This document shows, piece by piece, positions 1 to 6,506 of a stretch of DNA of 14,337 bases (within the stretch, counting starts at the first letter, position 1; each line of letters begins with the position of its first letter). This DNA is from Eggerthellaceae bacterium (GTDB lineage: Bacteria > Actinomycetota > Coriobacteriia > Coriobacteriales > Eggerthellaceae), in the NCBI GenBank assembly GCA_900754955.1, contig CAAEEV010000156.1:1-14337 (forward strand), given 5' to 3'. The notes beneath the pieces were generated by a model. That model searched no databases. It was not told the origin of the DNA and saw only the letters and a list, made by a program, of their open reading frames with translations. A program made the position numbers and the translations under genes.

Positions 1-669
1 GCGGCTGCAGGCGTGAACGCGGTTGCAGGCGCAAACGCGCAGGCCGCTTCCGCAGCTCAGAACGCCGCCATCGCCGCAGACGTCGCAGCGACCGTGATGC
101 AAAGCGCCCCGAACGCCGACGCCGGCATGGCGGCGAACGCGGCCAACGCCGCGCCCGCAAACGACGCGTATGTCGCAGCCGGCGCCGTGGCCGGTGCCCC
201 CGACCCCGCAGGCACCTTCGCCGTGCCGACCAACCCCGAACCCGCACCGACGAACGCCGTCGAGCCCGACGCAGTCGCGCCGCAGAACGCGCAGCAGCCG
301 GCAGCCCATCAGCTCACCCCCGAGCTCAAGATCTCCTGGGCCGCCCCCTGCACGGCCGCCAAGCTCATCGACCGCGACCGCCAGATCAACGTGCTTGACG
401 GCGACGTGGTGGGCTGCTTGCGCCAGGTGGGCGAGGCGGCACCGTCCATCGCGCTCAACGAGGCCGACCACCCCTACGTTTCGCAGAAGCAGGCGACGTT
501 CACCTGCCAGGGCGACACGTGGTTCCTCACCTCCTTCGGACGCAACGGCACCTCCGTCCAGCGCGAGGGCGTGTGGACCGATCTGCAGAAGGGCGTGCCG
601 TACGAGCTGCGCAACGGAGACCGCATCAGCTTCGCCCGTTCGGCTCCGCTCGCGTTCTGCCGGGCATAG
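1..669 (+). CDS. FHA-like domain protein, C-terminal part (5' end outside window)
   Basis: The frame is open from the first base, so the true start lies upstream; the GTG at 13 is just an internal codon. The visible 222 residues fall in two parts. Residues 1 to about 100 are low-complexity, rich in Ala, Asn and Pro, and look like a flexible linker. Residues about 105-222 resemble a forkhead-associated (FHA) domain, a phosphothreonine-binding beta sandwich: a V-V-G-C-L-R strand, a Y-V-S-Q-K-Q-A strand and the turn G-R-N-G-T (R at fragment residue 181), then a Leu-Arg-Asn-Gly-Asp strand. The usual G-R and S-x-x-H motifs are altered (GCLR, SQKQ), so phosphopeptide binding may be weakened. The stop is 18 bp before the phosphatase gene, so the two are probably co-transcribed with the kinase that follows. 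The missing N-terminus could carry another domain; I cannot tell which. Confidence 0.75.
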   Translation, partial: AAAGVNAVAGANAQAASAAQNAAIAADVAATVMQSAPNADAGMAANAANAAPANDAYVAAGAVAGAPDPAGTFAVPTNPEPAPTNAVEPDAVAPQNAQQPAAHQLTPELKISWAAPCTAAKLIDRDRQINVLDGDVVGCLRQVGEAAPSIALNEADHPYVSQKQATFTCQGDTWFLTSFGRNGTSVQREGVWTDLQKGVPYELRNGDRISFARSAPLAFCRA

Positions 670-687
670 CGACCGAAAGGACTTCCC

Positions 688-1470
688 ATGAGCACTCTCA
701 CCGCCACCCTCGCGGCACCGCTCACCATCGCCGTGGGCTGCGCCTCGAAGATTGGGCCCCGCCAGCAGAACGACGACGCCGCAACTTACAGCGTCCAGCA
801 CGACTTCTTCGCCGTCGCCGACGGCATCGGCGGGGCCCCGCACGGCGACGTCGCCTCAGCCTGCGCCGTGAACGCCGCCATCCAGGCGCGCGAGACGGGC
901 GCCACTCTGCTCGAGGCGTTCCGCGCCGCCAACGACGCCGTCATCCAGCTGTGTACGTGGATCGCCTCGCCCGAAACCGGCACTACGCTTCTGCTCGGAG
1001 AGCACCGTGAACCCGAAGACGACGGCACCGCGGGCACCATGTCGTTCGTCTGGGCGGGTGACACCGCGGCGTTCCTTCTGCACGACGGCGCCGTCTCCTG
1101 CATCACGCCGCCCGACCGCCTCGAAGGCACGAACGCCCTGCGCACCGCCGTGGGCTACACGCCCGACATCCCCGTGCAGCACGCCTCCTGCTCGTTCGAA
1201 CGCGGCGACCGCCTGCTGCTCGCCACCGACGGCGTGTGGGAGACGCTCGACGCCGAGCGGCTCGCGACGCTGCTCTCCTCGTCCGACAACGCGCCGTGGC
1301 TCGCCGAGTCCATCACGCGCGAGGCCGCCGAGCACGGGCACGACAACGCCACCGCCATCGTGCTCATCGCGGGCGCCTCGACGGCACTCGACGACGCTCC
1401 CGTCATCGAGCCGCCCGCCGACGTGCCGCCCTCGCCCCACACCCCGACCTGCCCGCAGACCTGCTACTGA
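688..1470 (+). CDS. PP2C-family (PPM) serine/threonine protein phosphatase
   Basis: A 260-residue soluble, metal-dependent protein phosphatase. The family motifs occur in order: R-Q-Q-N-D-D at 25-30 (family R-x-x-N-E-D), A-D-G-I-G-G at 44-49 with metal-binding D45, W-A-G-D-T in the middle (family G-D-S), A-T-D-G-V with D181, and H-D-N-A-T with D219-N220. All expected metal ligands are present, so it should be active. The last 30 residues are Pro-rich and probably disordered. The ATG at 688 follows an AAAGGA ribosome site. It lies between an FHA-domain gene (18 bp upstream) and a Ser/Thr kinase gene (55 bp downstream), so it most likely removes phosphates placed by that kinase. This pairing is inferred from position. 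Confidence 0.93.
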   Translation: MSTLTATLAAPLTIAVGCASKIGPRQQNDDAATYSVQHDFFAVADGIGGAPHGDVASACAVNAAIQARETGATLLEAFRAANDAVIQLCTWIASPETGTTLLLGEHREPEDDGTAGTMSFVWAGDTAAFLLHDGAVSCITPPDRLEGTNALRTAVGYTPDIPVQHASCSFERGDRLLLATDGVWETLDAERLATLLSSSDNAPWLAESITREAAEHGHDNATAIVLIAGASTALDDAPVIEPPADVPPSPHTPTCPQTCY

Positions 1471-1525
1471 TCCGCAAGCCTCACGCAACCGCCCGTCCCT
1501 TCGACCGAACCCTGGGAGCTGCTTT

Positions 1526-3403
1526 ATGGATACCCCGATCACCTTCACCGCCACGCTGCTCTCGCCGAGCGCGTCGGGCTACTTCCGCCGCATCGACAAC
1601 CTCACGCCCGACGACTCCGAGGCAGGCGGGTTCGCCAAGCTCATGCGCGGCACCACGCCCGAAGGCGCCTCCATCGCCATCAAGCGCTTCCACCATCACG
1701 AGGGCGAGCCCGAGGCGTACGCCGCCGACGGCGAGGCGGCGCGCCGTGAGTTCGACTGCCTGATCGCGCTCGGCGGCGCCGACGGCCACGCTCCGCGCGG
1801 ATACGCGCTCGGCACCTGCACCGACAAGCAGGGGCTCACGCACCACGCGATCGCCATGGAGTACGTCGAGGGATTCACCATCGAGCAGGCGCTCTCATCA
1901 GGCGTGCTCTCGGGCAACGCGCGTCAAAGCGACCGCACGCACGACATCCTGCGCGCGGGCCGCTTCGTCATCGACGCCATCGCCGCGTGCTCGCGCAAGG
2001 TGGTGCACCGCGACATCAGCCCCGCCAACGTGATCCTCGTGATGAACGCCGCCGGCGAGGTTGACCGTGCCGTGCTCATCGACTGGGGACAGTCCATCAG
2101 CACGTTCAATCCGCTCGTCACGCCCGCGCTCGGTTCGCACCGCAAGCTCGCCACCATCTGCTTCGGCGCGCCATGCGTGTTCGGCGGCCCCTACTACGAG
2201 GAGCGCAACAAGCCCTCGGTCGACGTGTACGGATTCGGCGCGCTGCTGTATTACATGCGCACGCGCAAGCTCCCCTTCCGCGACATCATGACGGGCAGCA
2301 TCATGACGCCCGAGCAGGTTGAGCTCGTGGCCGAGGCGAAGCGCGAGCCGCTCACCCTCGCAACCGACATGCCGTCGATGCGCGGCATCGAGCGCAGGCT
2401 CGACGCCATCATCCGCGCGTGCACCGCCTACGACCCCGCCGTGCGTCCCACCCCCGAGGCGGTGCGCACCATGATCGCCGAGGCGCTCGGCGAGCTGAAC
2501 GAAGGCGAGGCCGAGGCTGCGGAACACGCAGCGGGTGCGGCTGCGGCTGCGGGCTCGAGCGCGGCTGCAGCGGCGAGCGAGACGCGGAAGGAAGAGGCCG
2601 CGCGCGGGGAAAAGGCGCGGGGCGCGGCGGCGAAGGTCGCGACGGGTGCCAGCACCGTGCTTGACGGAGGCGAGATCCGCGCAGAACGCGCGAAAGATGC
2701 GGGCAAGACGCGCTGCAGTGAGGCGGAAGGCGCGAGCCAGACGGCAGACGAAAGCGCGAACGACGCCGATGAAGCATACGACGGCGACGATCTGCTTGCG
2801 AACCTGTTCGGCGGCCTGTTCAGCGACGACGAGAGCAAGCGTGAGGAGAAAAAGGAGCCGGAACCTGCCGAGTTGCCCAGCCTCTTGAGCTACAGCCGTG
2901 ACGAGCTGCTCGACCAGCTCGATTTCCTCGAAGACAAGGCGAACGGCCTGCTCGAGGAGATCGACCGCATCCTCAACTCAGACGCGAGCGCGGATGCCAG
3001 CAGCGACGATTCCGTCGGCGATGGCGCGTCGAAGGATTTCGCGGGCAGCGGCGCGAAGGCCGCAAGCGACGGCACGTCCGGCAGCTCGATAGCAAACGGC
3101 ACGCAGACGGGCGAGAGCTCCGCGGCGGCGAGCGAAGGCGAGGACGACGAGCAGCTCGACAAGCGCGGCCTGTTCGCCCGCGCGATGGACTGCTTCTACG
3201 GGCACGGCGGGCAGAAGCGCGACGCCGCGCGGTCGATGCAGCTGCTCGAGCGCGCCGCGCGCAAGGGCGACGTGGACGCCATGTACACGCTCGGGAAGAA
3301 CCTCGTGCTCGGCATCGGCTGCAAGACCGACCGCTCGCGCGGCACGAGCTGGCTGCGCAAGGCCGACCGCGCCGGCCACCCCGGCGCCAAAGCGCTGCTG
3401 TAG
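1526..3403 (+). CDS. Serine/threonine protein kinase with acidic linker and Sel1-like repeats
   Basis: A 625-residue protein. The frame is open back to 1007, but the ATG at 1526 is preceded by GGGAG and the kinase fold begins about there, so it is the chosen start. Residues about 17-325 are a protein kinase: a degenerate glycine-rich loop around G34-G35-F36-A37, A-I-K with K53, H-R-D at 161-163 with catalytic D163, N168, and a D-W-G at 186-188 in place of DFG. All residues needed for catalysis are present. Residues about 326-545 form a low-complexity Ala/Glu/Asp/Ser linker with a short Leu/Glu-rich, possibly coiled segment. Residues about 548-625 hold Sel1-like (TPR-related) repeats, with motifs such as L-L-E-R-A-A-R-K-G and A-M-Y-T-L-G, usually used for protein contacts. 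There is no transmembrane segment, so it is probably cytosolic. It probably works with the PP2C and FHA proteins upstream. Confidence 0.92.
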   Translation: MDTPITFTATLLSPSASGYFRRIDNLTPDDSEAGGFAKLMRGTTPEGASIAIKRFHHHEGEPEAYAADGEAARREFDCLIALGGADGHAPRGYALGTCTDKQGLTHHAIAMEYVEGFTIEQALSSGVLSGNARQSDRTHDILRAGRFVIDAIAACSRKVVHRDISPANVILVMNAAGEVDRAVLIDWGQSISTFNPLVTPALGSHRKLATICFGAPCVFGGPYYEERNKPSVDVYGFGALLYYMRTRKLPFRDIMTGSIMTPEQVELVAEAKREPLTLATDMPSMRGIERRLDAIIRACTAYDPAVRPTPEAVRTMIAEALGELNEGEAEAAEHAAGAAAAAGSSAAAAASETRKEEAARGEKARGAAAKVATGASTVLDGGEIRAERAKDAGKTRCSEAEGASQTADESANDADEAYDGDDLLANLFGGLFSDDESKREEKKEPEPAELPSLLSYSRDELLDQLDFLEDKANGLLEEIDRILNSDASADASSDDSVGDGASKDFAGSGAKAASDGTSGSSIANGTQTGESSAAASEGEDDEQLDKRGLFARAMDCFYGHGGQKRDAARSMQLLERAARKGDVDAMYTLGKNLVLGIGCKTDRSRGTSWLRKADRAGHPGAKALL

Positions 3404-3430
3404 CACCGCGAAACGCAGCGCAGCGGAACG

Positions 3431-3503
3431 CCCCCTTTCCGCGCTCCCCTTCCGCACGCCTCCTTTTCGCACGCCTCCTTTCCGCACGCCTCCCCTTCCG
3501 CGC
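3431..3503. repeat. Short tandem repeat, about 15 bp x 5, beside parS
   Basis: Pyrimidine-rich units of 15-16 bp follow the kinase stop: 3431-3445, 3446-3461, 3462-3476, 3477-3491 and a partial one at 3492-3503. The core is CCTTTCCGCACGCCT with small changes. The array ends 3 bp before the first parS site. No function can be read from it. Confidence 0.7.
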
Positions 3504-3506
3504 AAT

Positions 3507-3522
3507 TGTTTCACGTGAAACA
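3507..3522. promoter_or_regulatory. parS centromere-like site (ParB binding), copy 1
   Basis: A perfect 16-bp palindrome TGTTTCACGTGAAACA, identical to the consensus bound by chromosomal ParB/Spo0J proteins. It is intergenic, between the kinase and the phosphotransferase. The 8 bp to its right (TTCGTTCG) are also identical to those beside the second copy at 5975. ParB loads at such sites and spreads to organise and segregate the origin region. A chance match of this length in GC-rich DNA is very unlikely, and there are two. Confidence 0.9.
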
Positions 3523-3597
3523 TTCGTTCGGAGGGGGGCGCTGCTGCCAGCCAGAGACGGGCGCTGCCATGCGGGCAATCGGGAAGGCGCTGTTGCA

Positions 3598-3669
3598 CTG
3601 CCAATCGGACGCGACGCAGCGCTGCCAATCGGGCGGGGCGCAACGCTGCCGTTCAGCAGCGCAGCCGCC
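3598..3669. repeat. 24-bp tandem repeat, about 3 copies
   Basis: Units begin at 3598, 3622 and 3646, each starting CTGCC. The first two share CTGCCAATCGG and match at 20 of 24 positions; the third has diverged. A further decayed copy may precede them near 3575. The array ends at the stop codon of the phosphotransferase. The third unit contains the small inverted pair CGCTGC/GCAGCG (3644-3661), but no T-run supports a terminator. Confidence 0.55.
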
Positions 3670-3670
3670 C

Positions 3671-4801
3671 CTACGCGAAGAACCGCCGCTCGACGTCGGT
3701 GAGGAACGCAGGAGAGAGGTACAGGCCCAGCCGCGCCGCAGTCTTCTCGTTCTTGAGCTCACGCGTCGGATCGCAGTACTCCACGGTGGCTGCGGCGCTC
3801 CACGTGATGCCGCGCAGGCAGTTCGTCATCACGTAGGCGACGAAGCGCTCGTCGAACCCGTCGCGCGCGAAGCGGCCGTCGACGGCGCGCCAGTACGTCT
3901 CCACGAACGACGCACGCTCGTCGTCGCTGAAGATGTAGTCCACGTCCCAGATCGTCGTGGTCGGCGAGAGGAAGTAGGCCACATCCTGCGCGGCCTCGCC
4001 GAGGATCGGCTTCTCCCAGTCAACCACACGCGTGATCGAGGCGGCGGATGCGCCGCGCGTAGCTGCGTCCAACGGTCCAGCGCCGTGCGTAGCTGCGTCC
4101 AGCGGCCCGGCAGAGGGCGTCGCGGCAACGCCCGGACCCGTTGCATGCGAGCCGTGCGGAATGAGGAAGTGCGCGGCAATGGCCTCGGTGTTGAGCACGT
4201 GGTCGCGATCGCAAGCGGGCGGCGCGGTGCGCGCCGCTTCCTCTCCGCGCCTGAGCAGACGGTCAACCGCGTCGATCACGCGCTCCTCCGCATGCGCCCA
4301 TGAACGGTACGCCCCAAACAGGCGCACGCATTCCTCGAGCTGCTCACGCAGCGGATCGGCAGGCTGCAGCAAGCCGCAATCAATCGACGGACGCACGCTG
4401 TGGATGTCGGCCAAGGCCCGCGCCGCCTCGTCCACGTCCCCCGCGCACTCGTAGTCGAGCAGATCGCCGTCGCAGAACTCCATTACGAGCACACCACGGT
4501 CGATCACCGTCTTCGAGTCGTCGACGAACAGCGGCTTCGGTGCACGCCCGCTCGGCTCGAGCGCCTTGAGCGCCGCGTACTCGTAGCTCACCTGCTTCTC
4601 CAGCCCCAGCTGACTCGCGTAGTTCAGCCGCAGGACGGCCTTCTGCCCCGTCTCGGGATGGGCGAACCAGAAATTGGAGTTGTGCTCGCCCTGCGCGAGC
4701 GGCTTCACCTCGATCTCGGCTTCAGGCGCGATGTCGAACGCGGCGCGAAACGCCGTCGATGCGCGCACGTATCTGACCGCCTCGTCAAACCCCTGCTGCA
4801 T
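3671..4801 (-). CDS. APH/choline-kinase-like phosphotransferase
   Basis: A 376-residue cytosolic protein of the aminoglycoside phosphotransferase/choline kinase (APH) superfamily, which transfers ATP phosphate to small hydroxylated substrates. The N-lobe is seen in L-A-Q-G-E-H-N-S-N-F-W and K-A-V-L-R-L-N-Y, and the hinge in V-L-V-M-E-F-C-D-G-D. The usual catalytic H-G-D is replaced by N-T-E at 204-206, followed by A-A-H-F-L-I. The metal-binding site is D-W-E-K-P at 261-265, then A-Q-D-V-A-Y-F-L-S-P-T-T-T. From memory, the N-T-E plus D-W-E-K-P pattern marks a recognised but uncharacterised subfamily, so a drug-resistance role is not implied. Between the two catalytic motifs lies an insertion of three 10-residue repeats. 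The ATG at 4801 follows an AAGGTGAGG ribosome site. The gene is divergent from the nucleoside hydrolase; the substrate is unknown. Confidence 0.88.
   Translation of the reverse strand: MQQGFDEAVRYVRASTAFRAAFDIAPEAEIEVKPLAQGEHNSNFWFAHPETGQKAVLRLNYASQLGLEKQVSYEYAALKALEPSGRAPKPLFVDDSKTVIDRGVLVMEFCDGDLLDYECAGDVDEAARALADIHSVRPSIDCGLLQPADPLREQLEECVRLFGAYRSWAHAEERVIDAVDRLLRRGEEAARTAPPACDRDHVLNTEAIAAHFLIPHGSHATGPGVAATPSAGPLDAATHGAGPLDAATRGASAASITRVVDWEKPILGEAAQDVAYFLSPTTTIWDVDYIFSDDERASFVETYWRAVDGRFARDGFDERFVAYVMTNCLRGITWSAAATVEYCDPTRELKNEKTAARLGLYLSPAFLTDVERRFFA
4050..4139 (-). repeat. In-frame 30-bp tandem repeat within the phosphotransferase gene
   Basis: There are three 30-bp units: 4050-4079, 4080-4109 and 4110-4139. 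The first two are nearly identical and the third has diverged. They encode the decapeptides GPLDAATRGA, GPLDAATHGA and GPGVAATPSA. The repeat lies between the catalytic loop and the D-W-E motif, in what should be a surface loop, so copy number could vary without breaking the frame. Confidence 0.9.
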
Positions 4802-4839
4802 TCGCCTTCCTCACCTTCTGCGCTTCCACCGATTTTCGT

Positions 4840-4869
4840 TTGCCGTATACTGTCTTTTGCAATTATTAG
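4840..4869 (+). promoter_or_regulatory. Probable promoter of the nucleoside hydrolase gene in an AT-rich divergent region
   Basis: The 122 bp between the divergent genes are much richer in A+T than their surroundings. A TTGCCG box (4840-4845) is followed after 18 bp by TATTAG (4864-4869), a moderate -35/-10 match about 55 bp before the start codon. The stretch from about 4833 (TTTTCGTTTGCC, then ATACT) closely resembles that from 6361, which leads into the much clearer promoter of the transporter. A minus-strand promoter for the phosphotransferase should lie here too, but I could not place it. Confidence 0.45.
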
Positions 4870-4923
4870 ATCATATCCATTCAAGGCAGTGCAACGATTT
4901 TGCCGCACGATCAGGAGGAAACC

Positions 4924-5841
4924 ATGGCGAACGCAGCCCCGAAGCGCATCATCGTCGATTTCGACAACACCATGGGCGTCGAAGGCTGCGACGTCGACGA
5001 CGGCCTCGCGCTGCTCTACCTGCTCGGCAACCCCGAGCTCGCGCAGGTGGAAGCCCTGTGCACCACCTACGGCAACAGCGACATCGAAACGGTGAACGCC
5101 GCCACCGACCGCCTGCTCGCGGCGCTGCGCACGGCAGGCGTCAGCATCCCCGTGCACCACGGTGCGGCATCGGCGCATGCGGAAACCGAAAGCGACGCCG
5201 CGCGCTTCCTCGCGCAGGCTGCCGCCGCCGAGCCCGGCACGCTTCACGTCCTCGCGACGGGATCGCTCACCAACCTGCGCCACGCCGCCGAACTCGATCC
5301 CGCTTTCTTCCGCAACGTGGCGAGCATCACGGTCATGGGCGGTGTCACCGAAAGCCTGTTCATCAATGGCAAGATCATGAACGAGCTCAACCTGTCGTGC
5401 GACCCCACCGCCACGCGCGCGGTCATCGAGGCCCCCTGCCCCGTGACCATCGCCACGTCGCATCACTGCCTGCCGGCGTTCTTCCGCATCGCCGATTTCG
5501 AAGAGCACTTCGGTCGCGACTCCTGGCTGTTCCGCACGTGCCGCTACTGGTTCGACGACATGGACCGCCGCTACGCGTGGGGCGGCTTCACCTGCTGGGA
5601 CGTGGTGGCCGCCGCTGCGCTCGTCCACCCCGAGCTCTTCGAAGACGAGCGCTACCCCATCGCGCTCAACGACCGCTTCATCGGCGTCGGGTTCCTCGAG
5701 CGTGCCGCGGAAGGCGTTCCCTGCGCCACCGTCTCAACTCCGCGCATCGCCGACCCCGCTCGCTTCTGCGCCGACACCCTCGCCACCTGGCAGAAAGCCG
5801 CCGCCCCCATCGCCTGCCCCCAAAATGAACACTGTTCATAA
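4924..5841 (+). CDS. Inosine/uridine-preferring-type nucleoside hydrolase
   Basis: A 305-residue protein, typical length for the family, that hydrolyses the N-glycosidic bond of nucleosides to base and ribose in salvage. The N-terminal metal site reads V-D-F-D-N-T at 11-16 and, after an insertion, C-D-V-D-D-G at 22-27; the classic form is the compact D-T-D-P-G-x-D-D. Other family landmarks are the A-T-G-S-L-T-N-L segment, S-I-T-V-M-G-G, the N-E-L-N region and the C-terminal C-W-D-V-V-A-A-A, whose Asp completes the calcium site. Substrate preference (purine, pyrimidine or another riboside) cannot be read. The ATG at 4924 follows a strong AGGAGGA; a TTG at 4900 is in frame but less likely. It has its own promoter region and appears monocistronic, because about 660 bp follow before the next gene. 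Confidence 0.92.
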   Translation: MANAAPKRIIVDFDNTMGVEGCDVDDGLALLYLLGNPELAQVEALCTTYGNSDIETVNAATDRLLAALRTAGVSIPVHHGAASAHAETESDAARFLAQAAAAEPGTLHVLATGSLTNLRHAAELDPAFFRNVASITVMGGVTESLFINGKIMNELNLSCDPTATRAVIEAPCPVTIATSHHCLPAFFRIADFEEHFGRDSWLFRTCRYWFDDMDRRYAWGGFTCWDVVAAAALVHPELFEDERYPIALNDRFIGVGFLERAAEGVPCATVSTPRIADPARFCADTLATWQKAAAPIACPQNEHCS

Positions 5842-5877
5842 ATTCTGAAACGTTTTGAAACCATTCTGATCAAAACG
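5825..5877. promoter_or_regulatory. Two inverted repeats at the 3' end of the nucleoside hydrolase gene
   Basis: ATGAACACTGTTCAT at 5825-5839 is a 15-bp palindrome covering the last codons and the first base of the stop. CGTTTTGA at 5851-5858 pairs with TCAAAACG at 5870-5877 across 11 bp. The second could form a weak transcript-end stem, but no T-run follows; either could be a protein-binding site. The symmetry is seen directly; the function is unknown. Confidence 0.4.
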
Positions 5878-5974
5878 ACCGAAGCGGGCGGCACACTACC
5901 TGAAAAGAACCCGACGCTCGAAACGAAACACGTTGCGCACGACGCGCGAGCTCACCGAGCCCACCCACGCCGAA

Positions 5975-5990
5975 TGTTTCACGTGAAACA
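5975..5990. promoter_or_regulatory. parS centromere-like site (ParB binding), copy 2
   Basis: This is the same perfect 16-bp palindrome TGTTTCACGTGAAACA as at 3507, exactly 2468 bp away. Here the symmetry extends further: 5971-5994 is a perfect 24-bp palindrome (CGAA added on the left, TTCG on the right). The right flank TTCGTTCG is shared with copy 1. It is intergenic. Confidence 0.92.
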
Positions 5991-6095
5991 TTCGTTCGCT
6001 CATCGAAAAGCGCGCGGCGGGTGTGCGGGACCTGCTCGCACACCCGCACACCCGCGCCATCCGCCGTGCGGGGGGCCCGCCGCCCCCCCCGCACA

Positions 6096-6297
6096 CGGCA
6101 CTCCCGAACCCCAAGTTTTCCCCGCTACGCACGGCAAGCGCGGCACCCCCGCGCCCGCCCCCTCGCGCGCGACGTTCTTGAGCCCCAAACTCACCCCGCT
6201 GCACGCGGCGCCCGCGCGCCCACCTCTCAACCTCGTCCGTTTGGCGCCCGCCGCCCGCCGCACGACATTCCTGAGCCCCAAGCTCACCCTGCCGCAC
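6096..6297. repeat. Three degenerate copies of a ~35-bp intergenic repeat
   Basis: Copies lie at 6096-6132, 6170-6204 and 6263-6297. The last two match at 30 of 35 positions and share GAGCCCCAA and CTCACCC. The first is more diverged and 2 bp longer (GAACCCCAAG, then CCCCGCT). Start-to-start spacing is 74 and 93 bp. The intervening DNA is C-rich without clear repeat structure. Confidence 0.6.
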
Positions 6298-6366
6298 CCG
6301 CACCCCCGCGCTCCCCACTCCTTCACGCCCCTCCACACATCAAACCCATCGGTCTTCTCATTTTCG

Positions 6367-6395
6367 TTGCCAGATACTAGACAGCGTCCTATAAT
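6367..6395 (+). promoter_or_regulatory. Sigma-70-type promoter of the YnjB-type transporter operon
   Basis: TTGCCA (6367-6372), a 17-bp spacer, then a perfect TATAAT (6390-6395). This is the best -35/-10 pair in the window, inside an AT-rich stretch, about 110 bp before the binding-protein start codon. Transcription should begin near 6402. Confidence 0.8.
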
Positions 6396-6400
6396 GCATT

Positions 6401-6419
6401 CACAACAATATAGGTTGTG
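6401..6419. promoter_or_regulatory. Operator-like inverted repeat at the transporter transcription start
   Basis: CACAAC (6401-6406) and GTTGTG (6414-6419) are perfect inverted halves with a 7-bp AT-rich centre. They begin 6 bp after the TATAAT box and overlap the expected start point, a position suited to repression. The arms are short, so the regulator family cannot be named. A small hairpin in the leader RNA is the alternative. Confidence 0.5.
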
Positions 6420-6506
6420 CGCAAGTGACGTATGCCATCCATCGTGCTCCTCTCAGCAAAGTGCGACCGCGGGCAAACGCACAGCGCACGCAACAAGGAG
6501 GAGATC

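Larger units (their letters stand above)
5842..6366. other. Intergenic region, gene-free, with parS and degenerate repeats
   Basis: This stretch between the nucleoside hydrolase and the transporter promoter has no convincing gene. The frames crossing it are Pro/Arg/His-rich, lack a suitable ribosome site and look like noise from C-rich DNA. It contains an inverted repeat near 5851, parS copy 2 at 5975, a C-rich tract around 6070-6095 and three degenerate repeats at 6096-6297. Its plus strand is unusually rich in C and poor in G. Confidence 0.7.

Noticed and set aside
1007..1525. An N-terminal extension of the kinase
   Set aside because: It overlaps the phosphatase gene in another frame, encodes Arg/Pro/Ser-rich noise, and the ATG at 1526 has its own ribosome site just before the kinase domain.
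3644..3661. CGCTGC/GCAGCG as a terminator of the phosphotransferase gene
   Set aside because: The stem is only 6 bp, no T-run follows on the minus strand, and it falls inside a tandem repeat.
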